A stretch of DNA of 64,000 nt, taken from the NCBI GenBank assembly GCA_019925095.2, contig CM034415.1:10956833-11020832 (forward strand), given 5' to 3'. Numbering within the stretch: position 1 is the stretch's first letter; the number at the start of each line of letters is the position of its first letter. The stretch is from Dendrolimus kikuchii. Lineage: Eukaryota; Arthropoda; Insecta; Lepidoptera; Lasiocampidae. The notes under the pieces were generated by a model. The model had not been told where the DNA came from, did no database searches, and saw only the letters and a program-made list of their open reading frames with translations. Position numbers and translations under genes: made by a program. This document shows, piece after piece, positions 51,904 through 62,850 of this stretch.

Positions 51904-52125
51904 TAGCTTCTGCCTGCGACTTTGTCCGCGTGCAATAGTAAAAAAAAGTAAGTTAACAAAAACCCCCATTTTGAAACATTCTTCATTGGTGCTCCGCTCC
52001 TATTGGTCTTAGCGTGATGATATATAGCCTATAGCTTTCCTTGATAAATGGGCTATCTAATACTGGAAGAATTTTTAAAATCAGAATAGTAGTTTCTGAG
52101 ATTAGTGCGTTCAACCAAACAATCT
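51904..52125 (-). repeat. Family E tail
   Basis: Starts AGCTTCTGCCTGCGACTTTG and shares CATTCTTCATTGGTGCTCCG with the other E copies. Confidence 0.75.
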
Positions 52126-52250
52126 AATTCCTCTTCTATGTACGCCGCTTCACAACGTGCATCGCTGTTTAATCGAGAAAAAGCGGCAACAAACTACCCA
52201 GCGACACATCTAGCTAGAATTTTTTTTTTCATAATTATTTATCTATCTTA

Positions 52251-52512
52251 CATACATACATACATACATAACTTCACGCCAGTTCCCTTGCGGGGTAGGC
52301 ACGAACAACAGAGTGCCATTTCGGCTTATTCTTACACACCTCACTTGCCTCTTAGACATTCATAACTCTTGTCATGCAAGCTCGTCTGTTCTTAAGGCTC
52401 CTGATATCACCTTCTGCTAGTACACGATCAATTTGATCATGGAAGGTGTGTCGTGGCCTTCCACGACTTCTGCATCCATCCACTTTTGCATTGTATATGT
52501 GTTTAGTCATTC
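52251..52512 (-). pseudogene. RTE-like LINE 3' fragment with target duplication
   Basis: Flanked by a 13-bp duplication TTTATCTATCTTA (52238-52250, 52513-52525). On - it begins at MTKHIYNAKVDGC and ends in the (TATG)n tail. It lies 45 bp downstream of the exon 52570-52682 donor. Confidence 0.9.
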
Positions 52513-52569
52513 TTTATCTATCTTAGGCTCTTTATTTGCTCGCAGGTTAAGAGTGAAATGTTTACTTAC

Positions 52570-52682
52570 AATTGCGGACTGGATATGCAATGAGCTGCTG
52601 TAAGAACGAACTTCTCACTGATGAGGGAACCGGCGCACTTCCACTCAGCTACCTCCAGATTCTCGCCATATCCCAGCAATGC
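52570..52682 (-). CDS. Clip-domain serine protease, exon with catalytic His
   Basis: Phase 0 after CATCCCCAG, phase 2 before GTAAGT. Reads [20 protein letters not shown], then [22 protein letters not shown] holds the catalytic His57, with its disulfide partner Cys in KCAGS. Confidence 0.96.
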
Positions 52683-52724
52683 CTGGGGATGTGTGGGAGT
52701 GTTCCGTGTAATTCTTTCTTTCAA

Positions 52725-53028
52725 TTTATTTTTTTATTGCATAAGTTCAGGAGACAGGCAGACAGCCTACATAATGGGAAGCGGTTACCATCGCCTATGG
52801 ACATTTGTAAAATTAGAAGTGCAACCAATGTGCTACCGCTCTATATAGTTAGACAGAAACCTGGCCACTAATGACGGAACACAACTCAAGTTTACTATGG
52901 CAACATACTTTAGACTAGGGGTTGGTAGAAATTCAGACTGGTACATACCCTCCACCTGTCTGTGGGGGGTTTTTGTCTCCTCTTACGACAGGCCGCCCCA
53001 ACGCAGGAAATTGCAATGTTTCTCCGTT
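52725..53028 (-). repeat. Family B copy, first of three in tandem
   Basis: More diverged copy (GCATAAGTTCAGGAGACAGG). It begins 43 bp upstream (gene sense) of the catalytic-His exon. Confidence 0.82.
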
Positions 53029-53328
53029 TTTTTTTTAATGCAGAAGTTCAGCAGACAGCTACAGGACCCACTTGATGAAAAGCGGTTACCATCGCATATG
53101 GCCATTTGCAACACCAAAGGTGCTACAAATGCGCTGCTGCTGTCTTAAGGGAGACTGGAGCTTGGTCACTAATGCCGGAACACAACTCAAGGTTGTTATC
53201 GCGACATACTTTAGACTAAGGTTGGTAGCCATCTAGTCGGTCAAATGCCCTACCACCTGTCTGTGGGGGGTTTTTGTCTCCTCTTACGACAGGCCGCCCC
53301 AACGCAGGAAATTGCATTGTTTCTCCGT
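53029..53328 (-). repeat. Family B copy, second in tandem
   Basis: GCAGAAGTTCAGCAGACAGC and the unusual GCTACAGGACCC, shared with the third copy. This indicates local duplication. Confidence 0.85.
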
Positions 53329-53940
53329 TTCTTTTTTAATGCAGAAGTTGAGCAGACAGCTACAGGACCCATTTGATGAAAAGCAGTTACCATCGCATAT
53401 GGCCATTTGCAACACCAAAGGTGCTACAAATGCGGTGCTGCTCTCTTAAGGGAGACTGGAACCTGGCCACTAATGCTGGAACACAACTCAAGTTGTTATG
53501 GCGGCATACTCTAGGGGTGGTAGACTTCCCTCCCCGATTGATGAAGTGGGTCACTCTGCCACCGGGGTGGCCCAGTATTACCGAGCGTGGGGGCGTCGCG
53601 GTGCAGTAACTCTGTTCTAAATCCCGTGACGCCCCGTAAAAGCGTCGATACCGGGGCGCAGGTTTATGTTTAGTGGGTAGTTTGGCGATCGTTTTCTCGC
53701 GACTGCTTCTGTTTGAATCTAGCGTGGAGAACCGGTCGCCGAGAGTCCCACGCACCCTCGATGCATGCTTCTGCGCTGCATTTGGGTCTTCCCCCGAAGA
53801 GCCCGAGGACGGTGTCCAAAGACATTCTTCTTGCCTTATCAAAAAAAAAGGGGGTGGTAGACATTCAGATGGGTAAACACGTTACCAACTGGCTGTGGGT
53901 TGTTTTGTCGCCTCTCACGACAACGTCAGCATGCTGACGT
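53329..53940 (-). repeat. Family B copy, third in tandem, interrupted
   Basis: GCAGAAGTTGAGCAGACAGC, continuing to CTCTCACGACAACG. Split at 53525 by a GC-rich retroposon. Confidence 0.8.
53526..53850 (+). repeat. GC-rich retroposon with poly(A) tail
   Basis: Flanked by GGGGTGGTAGAC (53514-53525, 53851-53862), ending in nine A. The body (GAAGTGGGTCACTCTGCCAC, CGTGACGCCCCGTAAAAGCG) is far more GC-rich than its surroundings. Only one copy was seen in this window. Family unknown. Confidence 0.75.
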
Positions 53941-54115
53941 AACACTTTTTATAAACGCTACGGTGGTTCCTCCTTAGTTAAGTTATAGTACATTATGGTA
54001 CTAGTGTGTAACATTGGTGATTACCGCCGAGGCGCCATTGAGACTCGAGCCGTAGGCGAGGGGTCTTAAGAGAGCCGAGGACGGTAATCATCAATACACA
54101 CGTGTATCATACGAC

Positions 54116-54484
54116 GTTTTTCAACACACTTGTGAATAAAATAACAACAAAAATTCATTTTATTTAGTAGATAAAAAAAGTTATATATGAGTGAACGTTT
54201 TATTTATTAAACACGTACGAGTTAAAATTACCTATTTAAATAAGAAGTTGCATGAAATGAGCAAGCAATAGGAACATTAATTTATTTGTTCTATAGAACA
54301 CGATCTTTTTTTTTGAATAAAAACTTTTTTAAGAACAAAGCAACTCAACCAATAAAATTTAAAAAAAAATCTATAACTCACTAGTGAGTTATAATGTTTT
54401 TTAGTCACAGTTTGATTATGGGTGTCATTCTGTGCCTAATTGCGGTGACCATAGAGCCACTTTATGAGTAAGTGTGTTGAAAAG
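54116..54484. mobile_element. MITE with TTTTCAACACACTT ends
   Basis: Inverted ends near 54116 (TTTTTCAACACACTTG) and 54484 (complement TTTTCAACACACTTAC). It contains a 22-bp perfect palindrome at 54372-54393. Non-coding. Confidence 0.6.
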
Positions 54485-54864
54485 TAAGTTATTGTTCTTA
54501 TTATATACCTATACCAATTTGAATTGAGTTAAAAATACAATTGTTACTATGTTTGAACGAATAATGATTTATGGATTATATACCAATAAATTAGCAACTA
54601 TTTAAAAATTGAAAATATTTTATTAGCTATTACGTGCTTGTTTATGATGTTGGCATTAATGTCGCCACAGTAGTGTGTGTAATGTTTTTTTGTTGCTTAT
54701 ATAGAGTAAGTGGTTGTTTCAATTTTAAACACCTCCACCACTACACGTGTGTTCATGGAATATTATTGACATGATTGAAGACTTCAAAAATAGCCAAGAA
54801 CACTTTTCGATTGGCAAGCTGTCATAGGCGTGTTTACAAATCAATATAATTTGACAAAACAAAT
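54485..54864. other. Intron, nothing recognised
   Basis: AT-rich sequence between a MITE and a LINE fragment. No exon. Confidence 0.4.
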
Positions 54865-54874
54865 TGTTTTGTTA

Positions 54875-55288
54875 ATACATGCATACATACATACATAACT
54901 TCACGCCAGTTCCCTTGCGGGGTAGGCACAAACAACAGAGCGCCATTTAGGCTTATTCTTACACACCTCACTTGCTTCTTTGACATTCATAACTCTTGTC
55001 ATGCACGCTCGTCTGTTCTTAAGGCTCCTGACATCACCTTCTGCTAGTACACGATCAATTTGATCATGGAAGGTGTGTCGTGGCCTTCTACGACTTCTGC
55101 ATCCATCCGCTTTTGCATTGTATATCTGTTTAGTCATTCTTTCCACATGCCCAAACGTCACTCCGCAGATTTTGCGCAGTGCTCGCATCTCGACCGCGTT
55201 TACTCTACTTTCATGCTCTCTCTTCCATACCCAACTCTTGCTTCCATACGTGAGCGTAGGTACCAGCACCGCGTTGTGTATGGCGAGC
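54875..55288 (-). pseudogene. RTE-like LINE 3' fragment with target duplication
   Basis: Flanked by TGTTTTGTTA (54865-54874, 55289-55298). On - it reads VLVPTLTYGSKSWVWKREHE, then skips about 40 residues by an internal deletion to GHVERMTKQ, and ends in SVVCAYPARELA. Confidence 0.9.
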
Positions 55289-55424
55289 TGTTTTGTTACT
55301 ATAGTAAATTTAAAAGGCTGTGTCGATTTCAGAGTTATATTTTGTTTTACAGCTTTTATGTTTATAATTTATATATATATATTATTTATGAGTAATATTT
55401 ATGTTAGACGTATGTAAAGCGAGT

Positions 55425-55740
55425 GACATGTGTGATTTAGAATAATATTATGAAGTTCGTGATGATTCTTTATGTGAGTGTGGTCTGGGCGAAGGTTCCA
55501 TAGAACATATCTTTTTCCATTGCCGTAAAATCTCTACTCCCCTTTATGATATTCTTCCTATAAATTGCCCTCGTCCTGTTAATAGTACTGTTCTTTTAAC
55601 TTTATCGCAAAAATCGAAAAACTTTTTGTTTACCCACTTGCAGGACTAATATTGGCCAACATTCCCCTATATATCGCATGGCATCTGGTTGTAACATAAT
55701 CCGCAACGACATAGACATATTTTTTGGTTCTGTAGCTTCA
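55425..55740 (+). pseudogene. LINE ORF2 zinc-knuckle tail fragment
   Basis: Reads DDSLCECGLGEGSIEHIFFH then C, the CxCG-x-x-x-x-HxxxxC element near the C-terminus of jockey/R1-like RT proteins, followed by ISTPLYDILPINCPRP. Ends are decayed. Confidence 0.65.
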
Positions 55741-56135
55741 TTTAAATATAATATAAGATTATTTTTCAACAAAATTGTTTAACCGCTCAATAATATTTGA
55801 AAAAAAAATTTCTTTGTTAATCATCATATTTTTTTTTATAATTACAATTTTTTTTTTTGCCGAGTGCAGGCGTAGGTTCATGCATGTAAGCATCCGCACC
55901 GGCTTACTTGGATTAGTATTAGTTTTTTTTCTATAGCATATTAAAGCAAGCTGTGTCTTCATATAAAAGATCACATTCTAAAGAATACAAAATATTATAT
56001 TACTAATGTATTAAACATGTTCCTGAATGTGCTCAGTTTTGAAGACCGTAAAAAAAAATCGTTTGTATATATTTTTTGTAAATTCTTGACTGTGAATAAA
56101 ATTATCTTATAATAGATTGTATAGTATATATATAC
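55741..56135. other. AT-rich intron
   Basis: Nothing recognised. Several T-rich runs. Confidence 0.4.
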
Positions 56136-56138
56136 ATT

Positions 56139-56375
56139 GACGGCCTCTGTGGTTGAGCGGGCTAAGCCATTGCCGGCCTACCTCACTGCAACGCAGAGGG
56201 TCCGGGTTCGATTTTCGGAAACGGAACGGGAACGTATTTTCTCCGTTATTTACTATGGTCTGAGTGTCTGGAATCGGCCCCAGAGTGTTCCGTTGTATAT
56301 TACCCATAACACAAGCGTAACTTGCTTAATTTGGGGATATACAATATGTGTGTTTGTCTGCCGATTATTATTACT
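56139..56375 (+). repeat. tRNA-derived SINE S1
   Basis: A box CTCTGTGGTTGAGCGGGC and B box GGTTCGATTTT. The body ends TTGTCTGCCGATTATTATTA. Confidence 0.88.
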
Positions 56376-56379
56376 ATAC

Positions 56380-57000
56380 TGTATGTCTTTCAAGACCACG
56401 GGCCATAAAAATGGCCCGGACGTTTGGGGGGCTTGCGTGGCGCCATGGGAAGGCCAACACGTAGAGGCCCCTTGACAAATTTAATGTAAATGTGGCGTGC
56501 CACTGACCGGCGATTATCCCTGTCTACACCATATAATAATGCAACCAAAGACAAGCCCCGGCCAGTGCAGGACTATTGTGAGAAATGAGGACAAAAAGTA
56601 CCGGGCTATTGTGGTGAACTGCTAATGGTACTAGGGGTCTGGGAATATGGGGACTATGGCATCTGCCCGTCGCAATGTTCAGGGAACATGGAAAAATGGG
56701 CAGACGGTGACTCGCCACTTCCTGTATGGGCCCCAAAAAACGCCATAAAGACAGGGGCAACATGGGTGTGAGTGGCTAAGGAGTGTAGAGAGGTGGGCTG
56801 CAGGTTCACCGAAGCTACTTCTGACGTGATGCCATTTATCACTTCCACCCCTGGAGCTTGAGTCTTAGCTCTAGCGATCTCCACTCCGTGCCGGCTGGCT
56901 AAAGCAAGCACGGAGGCGCGGGCCTTGCCTTGGCCCCCGGAGTCAGGTACGAGGTGTCGCTACTCACCTAAGGCTTCGCCACAAAGCCCCCCTGCGGGTT
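56380..57000 (-). repeat. GC-rich retroposon-like segment
   Basis: Strongly GC-richer than its flanks. It ends AGGCTTCGCCACAAAGCCCC before a (TTATTA)-like tail. It resembles the UTRs of R1/LOA-type LINEs, but no coding motif was identified. Confidence 0.45.
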
Positions 57001-57056
57001 TATTATTTATTATTATATATATATAAATTTTGTAGTATATATATATTATACTCTTC

Positions 57057-57370
57057 ATCCGTGCAGGAACGGAGAAAGAATACAATTTCCTGCGGCCCGG
57101 CGGCCTGTCGTAAGAGGCGACTAAACAACCCACAGCCAGGTGGTAGAGTATTTGCTCGACTGGATGGCGACCACCCCTGGTCTAGAGTATGCCGCCATAA
57201 CAACTTTGTGTTGTGTTCCGGCATTAGTGACCAGGTTCCAGTCTCCTTTAAGAGAGCAGCAGCGCATTTGTAGCACCTTTGGTGTTGCAAATGTCTATAG
57301 GCGATGGTAACCGCTTTCCATTAAGTGGGCCGTCTGCCTGTCTGCTGAACTCCTGCAATAAAAAAAAAAT
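57057..57370 (+). repeat. Family B retroposon, full copy
   Basis: CATCCGTGCAGGAACGGAG to CTGCAATAAAAAAAAA. Confidence 0.88.
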
Positions 57371-57723
57371 AAAAAAATACTTAGATTGGTTTGAAGTTAG
57401 TTATTATTTAGTTTTGTCCTTTGCTCTTATGGTTTGTTGTAAATATTTTGTTTATTGTAGTCTATTAGATTGGCAGAATTTTCTTTTTCTTTTTAATTTA
57501 CCGGCCAAAATTCCTTTTTATATCACCAGGCTTTTCTATGTACTCGACATTGGCAAAATCAATGCATAAATGGCATTGCACCCATCACCTTAAAAGAAAA
57601 ATACTATGAAGTAATGAAATTAGGTTTAATGATTGAAAAAGTTCTGTTTATCGCAGACACAAATGTATCTCATCTGGTTATTAGATGTGTGGAAATTGAT
57701 CATCAGTGCCTAGAGTGTCTAGA

Positions 57724-57948
57724 CTGCCAGGTGGTAGGGCATTTGCCCGACTGGATGGCTACCACCCCTGGTCTAAAGTATGTCCCCATAACAACCTTGA
57801 GTTGTGTTCAGGCATTAGTGACCAGGTTCCAATCTCCTTTAAGAAAGCAGCAGCGCATTTGTAGCAAATGTCCATAAGCGATGGTAACCGCTTTCCATCA
57901 AGTGGGCCGTCTGCCTACCTGCTGATCTCCTGCAATAAAAAAAAACTA
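57724..57948 (+). repeat. Family B retroposon, 5'-truncated
   Basis: Starts at CTGCCAGGTGGTAGGGCA and ends CTGCAATAAAAAAAAC. It lies 65 bp from the donor of the protease exon at 58013. Confidence 0.85.
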
Positions 57949-58012
57949 TGCCAATATCACCTTAGTTTTCTTCCTCTCAATTTTTCAGTCATAGGTGTAA
58001 AAAAATACCCAC

Positions 58013-58187
58013 CATGTGTGGAAATTCATTCCGCGACGCATCGTTGCCCCCGATAGGCGCAAGTGCTGTCATCCGGTAAGAAGTGCACTTCTTCTTCTTA
58101 TTCCATTCGAAGAAGTAATTCACTGTGGTATGTTGTTTACAATCGTACGGGAGGGTTGACAGATAGTCGATGCATTCTGAAATCATA
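58013..58187 (-). CDS. Clip-domain serine protease, linker and activation-site exon
   Basis: After AATACAG. The first base completes Ser of the previous exon, and the exon ends in phase 0 before GTGGGT. Reads MISECIDYLSTLPYDCK, a Lys-rich linker with a Cys, then TALAPIGGNDASRNEFPHM. It spans the zymogen activation site. Most relatives have IVGG or similar, whereas here the tetrapeptide is PIGG. EFPHM is typical of snake-like clip proteases. Confidence 0.93.
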
Positions 58188-58202
58188 CTGTATTACTACA
58201 TC

Positions 58203-58336
58203 AGGTTGCCTGGAAGAGATCGCTTTTAGCGATAATGCCGCCTTTTGTTTTACCTAGTAACTATTGTCTTGTTGTACATTTTTGTTTTGTAATTTTTGTT
58301 TTGGTGAACAATAAAGTGTTGTCTATGTCTATGTCT
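58203..58336 (+). repeat. CR1/jockey-like LINE 3' UTR fragment next to a splice acceptor
   Basis: GGTTGCCTGGAAGAGATCGC to a (TGTCTA)n tail. It is in antisense orientation to the protease, ending about 13 bp from the acceptor at 58188-58189. Confidence 0.8.
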
Positions 58337-58453
58337 ACTTACAACTCAGAAGAGTTTATGGTAATAAAAGAACAACAACTGGTCACAATACTTATAATCA
58401 GAGAACTTTACGGTTTAAGAGCATTTCATCTACTCTACACATTCGACAAACTT

Positions 58454-58505
58454 TCATCCGTGCAAGAACGGAGAAAGAATACAATTTCCTGCGGCCTGGC
58501 GGCCC
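58454..58505 (+). repeat. Family B 5' end, truncated by family C
   Basis: CATCCGTGCAAGAACGGAG to CTGGCGGCC, where the poly(T) of the next element begins. Confidence 0.8.
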
Positions 58506-58506
58506 T

Positions 58507-58742
58507 TTTTTTTTTTTTGAGGCGAGGGAAAATGCTTAACCGATTTACGCACAAACTGGGCCGTTGTTAGGGGAAAGACACGCGTCGGTCGGGGGCGATA
58601 ACACTGCAGCAGTAGTATGCTCTTGGCAGTGCTCCGTCCGCGATCGACGTCACAGAATAGTGGTCACAGGAACAGGAAGACTCCGAGCGTTGCTACACGA
58701 GCGAGCAACCCCAATACCCACTAAAAACCCCCTCCTCCCTGA
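58507..58742 (-). repeat. Family C SINE-like retroposon
   Basis: Poly(T) then GAGGCGAGGGAAAATGC. Shorter at its right end than the copies at 40746 and 46059. Inserted into a family B sequence. Confidence 0.82.
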
Positions 58743-59335
58743 CGACCTATAGACGTTTGCAACATCACGGGGCAAGACAGGCCAGGATAGAAGCGATGCA
58801 TATAAACTTAAATGTACGCAACCCTGCCTCTTGGATATATTCGGGAGCTTCCTACAATAATAGCTAGTGTCTTCTTTCTTTGACGCAGTTTTCTAAAAAA
58901 TGAGCCATTTAAACATAATTAAAAACCATCCATTTTCGAAGCAAGTTATGACGAGGCTTAAGGTTATTAGATAAATGACCATATTTGCAATATATTAGAT
59001 TTGCAAAATATTAATAAAGTTTCGCTTTTAATTTGAGATGATTTGTCTGTATAGTGAGTTTAAAATCGGTTTGATAGATATAGAGATTACCCCCTACAAC
59101 GTGACAAACTCACAAACTTTACCTCTTTATAACTAATATAGATATGCGAGTATTTTAAGTTATGTACCGAGAGCTTCATAAGAAATGGGCATACAGACAA
59201 AAGTTCAGTTTTAGGGACAAAATTGTGAATTAAACAAAATTAGTTGATTGTATAAGGCTGAAATTTGGAATACCCTTCTGTTTAGGTACCCTAGCATACT
59301 GGTAAGACTTTCTAAATTGTAACATGCATATATAT
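58743..59335. other. Intron, mostly unannotated
   Basis: A LINE-tail scrap (TATAGACGTTTGCAACATCA) lies at 58743-58780, then AT-rich DNA without recognised features. Confidence 0.4.
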
Positions 59336-59339
59336 ATAA

Positions 59340-59630
59340 TATCAGCCCATTAATGTCCCACTGCTGAGCTCGGGCCTCCCATTATAGGGGGAACGGACAG
59401 TATACCCGCCACGCTTGTCCAAGGCGGCTTGGCAGGTTTGACACATCGGTTATTGCAATGTGCAGGTTGCATCACGATGTTTTCCTTCACCGTTGTTAGC
59501 ACATGGTAATTGTAACAATATGCAAATTAGATCAGAAAACTGACTAAGAGGTGCATGCGTTCCGGCCAGGATCGAACCCGCGCCCTCTGAGTCTAGGACG
59601 CGTGCGCTAGCCATTACGCTACCACGACTT
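59340..59630 (-). repeat. tRNA-derived SINE S2
   Basis: On -: GTCGTGGTAGCGTAATGGCT, B box GGTTCGATCC, ending in GGGCTGATATTATATATA. Confidence 0.9.
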
Positions 59631-59841
59631 TTTGTTGTAACATTCATAGTTATTAGTAAACAACAGAAAAATGTCATAATTCCGTATAGGCCTGTATATT
59701 ATGAAGCCCTCGATATGCATTATATGTGCCTGTGGTGTGGGTGCATATGGTTATGTGTGTGTGTTTCTGTGCGCGTATGATTGTCATTGATATCCCAATA
59801 CATGAACTGTGAAGATAATTATTTAATAGGTAGGTAGGTAT

Positions 59842-60150
59842 TATCCGTGCAAGAACGGAGAAAGAATACAATTTCCTGCGGCTAGGCGGCCTGTCGTAAG
59901 AGGCGACAAAACAACCCACAGCCAGGCGGTAGGGCATTTGCCCGACTGGATGGTTACCATCCCTGGTCTAGAGTATATCGCCATGGCAATCTTGAGTTGT
60001 GTTCCGACATTAATGACCAGGTTCCAGTCTCCCTTAAAAGAGTAACAGCTCATTTGTAGCACCTTTGGTGTTGCAAATGTCCATAGGCGATGGTAACCGC
60101 TTTCCATCAAGTGGGCCGTCTGCCTGTCTGCTGAACTTCAGCAATAAAGA
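59842..60150 (+). repeat. Family B retroposon, full copy
   Basis: TATCCGTGCAAGAACGGAG to TTCAGCAATAAAGAAAAG. Confidence 0.86.
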
Positions 60151-60544
60151 AAAGGTAGTACAAGGTTTTCAGTGTTTTCGTAATCAAATTTTCAATAGCA
60201 AAGATTTGACTTGCTCCTTGAGTTCGTAGTGTTTTAATTTGTAAAAATTGTTAGTTATCCAACGATCTCAAGCTACGAGCGGTCGCGCAACTTTTGAAGT
60301 GATAACTTCTTATGGGAGGGTAAACCGCTTTGTTACGTAACGCGTTACGACGCCAGTCTGTCTGGCTTACCTTTCTCTCACGCGTACGAAAGCGGTAGGC
60401 AGGCTCCTCCTCTCTCACTTTAACCCACAGCGCTAGTCGTATTTCGGTAATTAGATTAAATAATGATAGTAATAATTTACATACACAAAATTCTAATGTA
60501 CGTATTCAAGAATTGTAACTAAGAATAAAATATATTTTATAATC
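60151..60544. other. Intron, nothing recognised
   Basis: No supported coding sequence. A moderately GC-rich patch at 60320-60430. Confidence 0.4.
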
Positions 60545-60560
60545 AATAAAGGATTTTATT

Positions 60561-60950
60561 GATTATAAAATCCGCGTTCGTAATACCGAAGTAAGAAAGA
60601 GAGTTGGTCTGAAAGAGAGTGTCGGGGTGAAGGTAAGGAAAGGAATGCTCCGGTGGTTCGGGCATGTGGAAAGAATGCATGATGAAAGAATGACTAAACA
60701 GATATACAATGCAAAGGTGGATGGATGCAGAAGTCGTGGAAGGCCACGACACACCTTCCATGATCAAATTGATCGTGTACTAGCAGAAGGTGATGTCAGG
60801 AGCCTTAAGAACAGACGAGCTTGCATGACAAGAGTTATGAATGTCAAAGAGGCAAGTGAGGTGTGTAAGAATAAGCCTAAATGGCACTCTGTTGCTCGTG
60901 CCTACCCCGCAAGGGAACTGGCGTGAAGTTATTTATGTATGTATGTATGT
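60561..60950 (+). pseudogene. RTE-like LINE 3' fragment with target duplication
   Basis: Flanked by a perfect 16-bp duplication AATAAAGGATTTTATT (60545-60560, 60951-60966). Encodes MKVRKGMLRWFGHVERMHDE through SVARAYPARELA, with a (TATG)n tail. Confidence 0.93.
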
Positions 60951-61151
60951 AATAAAGGATTTTATTAACAAATAACCTTTCTTTACATTATCATATTAAT
61001 ATACATAAAATTTAAGTAATAACCTATGCTTTTCTCAAGTTAAAGAATTCAATATTAAATAGTTCAACTTAGATTAGTTTCAAGTTATCACTTCTGTCGG
61101 CGTCCCGAGACGCACACGTTTTTTTCAAACACTACGGAGGTTCCTCCTCCG

Positions 61152-61154
<3 letters not shown>

Positions 61155-61243
<89 letters not shown>
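61155..61243. repeat. (TA)n microsatellite
   Basis: About 88 bp with one TACATA interruption. Confidence 0.95.
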
Positions 61244-61249
<6 letters not shown>

Positions 61250-61855
61250 CTCGTGTCGCAATGTTCGTTCCCATACTCCTCCGAAACGGCTTGATCGATT
61301 CTCATGAAACTTTGTGTGCATATTGGGTAGGTCTGAGAATCGGACAACATCTATTTTTCATCCCCCTAAAAGTTAAGGGTAGTCCACCCCTGATTTTTTT
61401 CTTAATTTTTAGATATTTATTTTTTAGGATACAGCATTAAAAAATACATACAAGCCTAAATTTTCACCTCTCTACTATCAACCCCTATTTTTCCATCGCG
61501 ATTTTTTATTTTTTTTATTTTAACTATCAATCGATCAGTTATCCCCGCTAGATCTCTACCGTTGTCACCTCTCATCCAGCAAACATCACGGAGTAGGGAT
61601 GAGTGGGTTCCCGGATGGTTTAGATTCACAATTAGAACCGGTAGGTGGCGCTGAGATCGGGTTCTGGAATCCTCCTAATCACCTGGAGCGATTTTAGTGA
61701 TTTTGTTTTTGTGTGTATGAGTGGGTACCCGGATGGTTTAGATTCGCAATTAGAACCGGTAGGTGGCGCTGAGATCGGGTTCTGGAATTTTATTTTTTAA
61801 AGGCAGGACAACGTCTGCCGGGGCCGCTAGTATATATATATATATATATATTATT
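61244..61855 (-). repeat. RTE-type retroposon region
   Basis: Contains ACTCCTCCGAAACGGCTTGA and two copies of GGTTTAGATTCRCAATTAGA about 120 bp apart. Ends AGGACAACGTCTGCCGGGGC then a TA run, the reverse of the 16550 repeat start. Confidence 0.6.
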
Positions 61856-62090
61856 TTTCATTGTGGGAAAGCGTATCTGAACTATGTCAGTCTTGTATCT
61901 TTTAATAGGTTTAAATTAGTAAAATTATTAAAGTACTCAGGGGAGGATTTAGAAATATGACGGCTGCAGGCTATTCAAATTTTACCGCCCCTACCGATAA
62001 ATCGATACCCTAATTCACAATCATATTAATTAGATCATTATTTTGTCAATGAAATTGTAACTTTATGATTTGTGTACTATATATAGTCTT

Positions 62091-62407
62091 TTTTTTTTTT
62101 TTATTGCAGGAGTTCAGCAGACAGGCAAACGGCCCACTGGATGGAAAGCGGTTACCATCGCCTATGGACATTTGCAACACCGAAGGTGCTACAAATGCGC
62201 TGCTGCTCTCTTAAGTGAGTCTGGAATCTGGTCACTAATGCCGGAACACAACTCAAAGTTGTTATGGCGGCATGCTCTAGACCCGGGGTGGTAGCCATCC
62301 AGTCGGGCAAATGCCCTACCACCTGGCTGTGGGTTGTTTAGTCGCCTCTTACGACAGGTCGCCCGGCCGCAGGAAATTGTATTCTTTCTCCGTTCCTGCA
62401 CGGATAA
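62091..62407 (-). repeat. Family B retroposon, full copy
   Basis: GCAGGAGTTCAGCAGACAGG to TCCGTTCCTGCACGGATAA. Confidence 0.9.
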
Positions 62408-62568
62408 AAGTAGACCTCCTATTTACCGTAGTTTGAAGATTGTGTAAGACATAATATATAAAAAAATTGGCACCAAATTTGCCGCCTCTCCAAAATCTGC
62501 CGCCCTAGGCTCCAGCCTACTCAGCCTATTGGTAAATCCACCACTGAAAGTACTGTAAGAGAACCAAG

Positions 62569-62850
62569 GTAACCGACATAGCTCGCAAAATTAGCATTTT
62601 GAACTGGCAGTGGGCCGGTCACGTCTACCGCAGGACCGATGGAGCAGACGAGTCCTGGAGTGGAGACCGCGTCTCTAAACGTAGTGTCGGACGCCCTCCA
62701 GCCCGATGGACCGACGACCTATACAAGGTCGCCGGTAGGCGCTGGTTGAGGAAATCGGAGGACAGGGATGAGTGGCGCCGTCTTGGGGAGGTCTACGTCC
62801 AGCTGTGGACTGCAATGGCTGACGACGTATTAAAGTTACACAGCTGCGGT
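62569..62850 (+). pseudogene. RTE-clade LINE ORF C-terminus, another family
   Basis: Open frame VTDIARKISILNWQWAGHVY, then SVGRPPARWTDDLYKVAGRR and EDRDEWRRLGEVYVQLWTA. The W-x-x-AGH, GRPxxRWxDD and AYxxxW order is the standard C-terminal region of RTE-type LINE proteins. 5'-truncated. Confidence 0.8.

Noticed and set aside
53387..53842. 151-residue ORF on - with a GC-rich half
   Set aside because: It runs across the junction between a family B copy and an inserted retroposon, so it cannot be a conserved gene.
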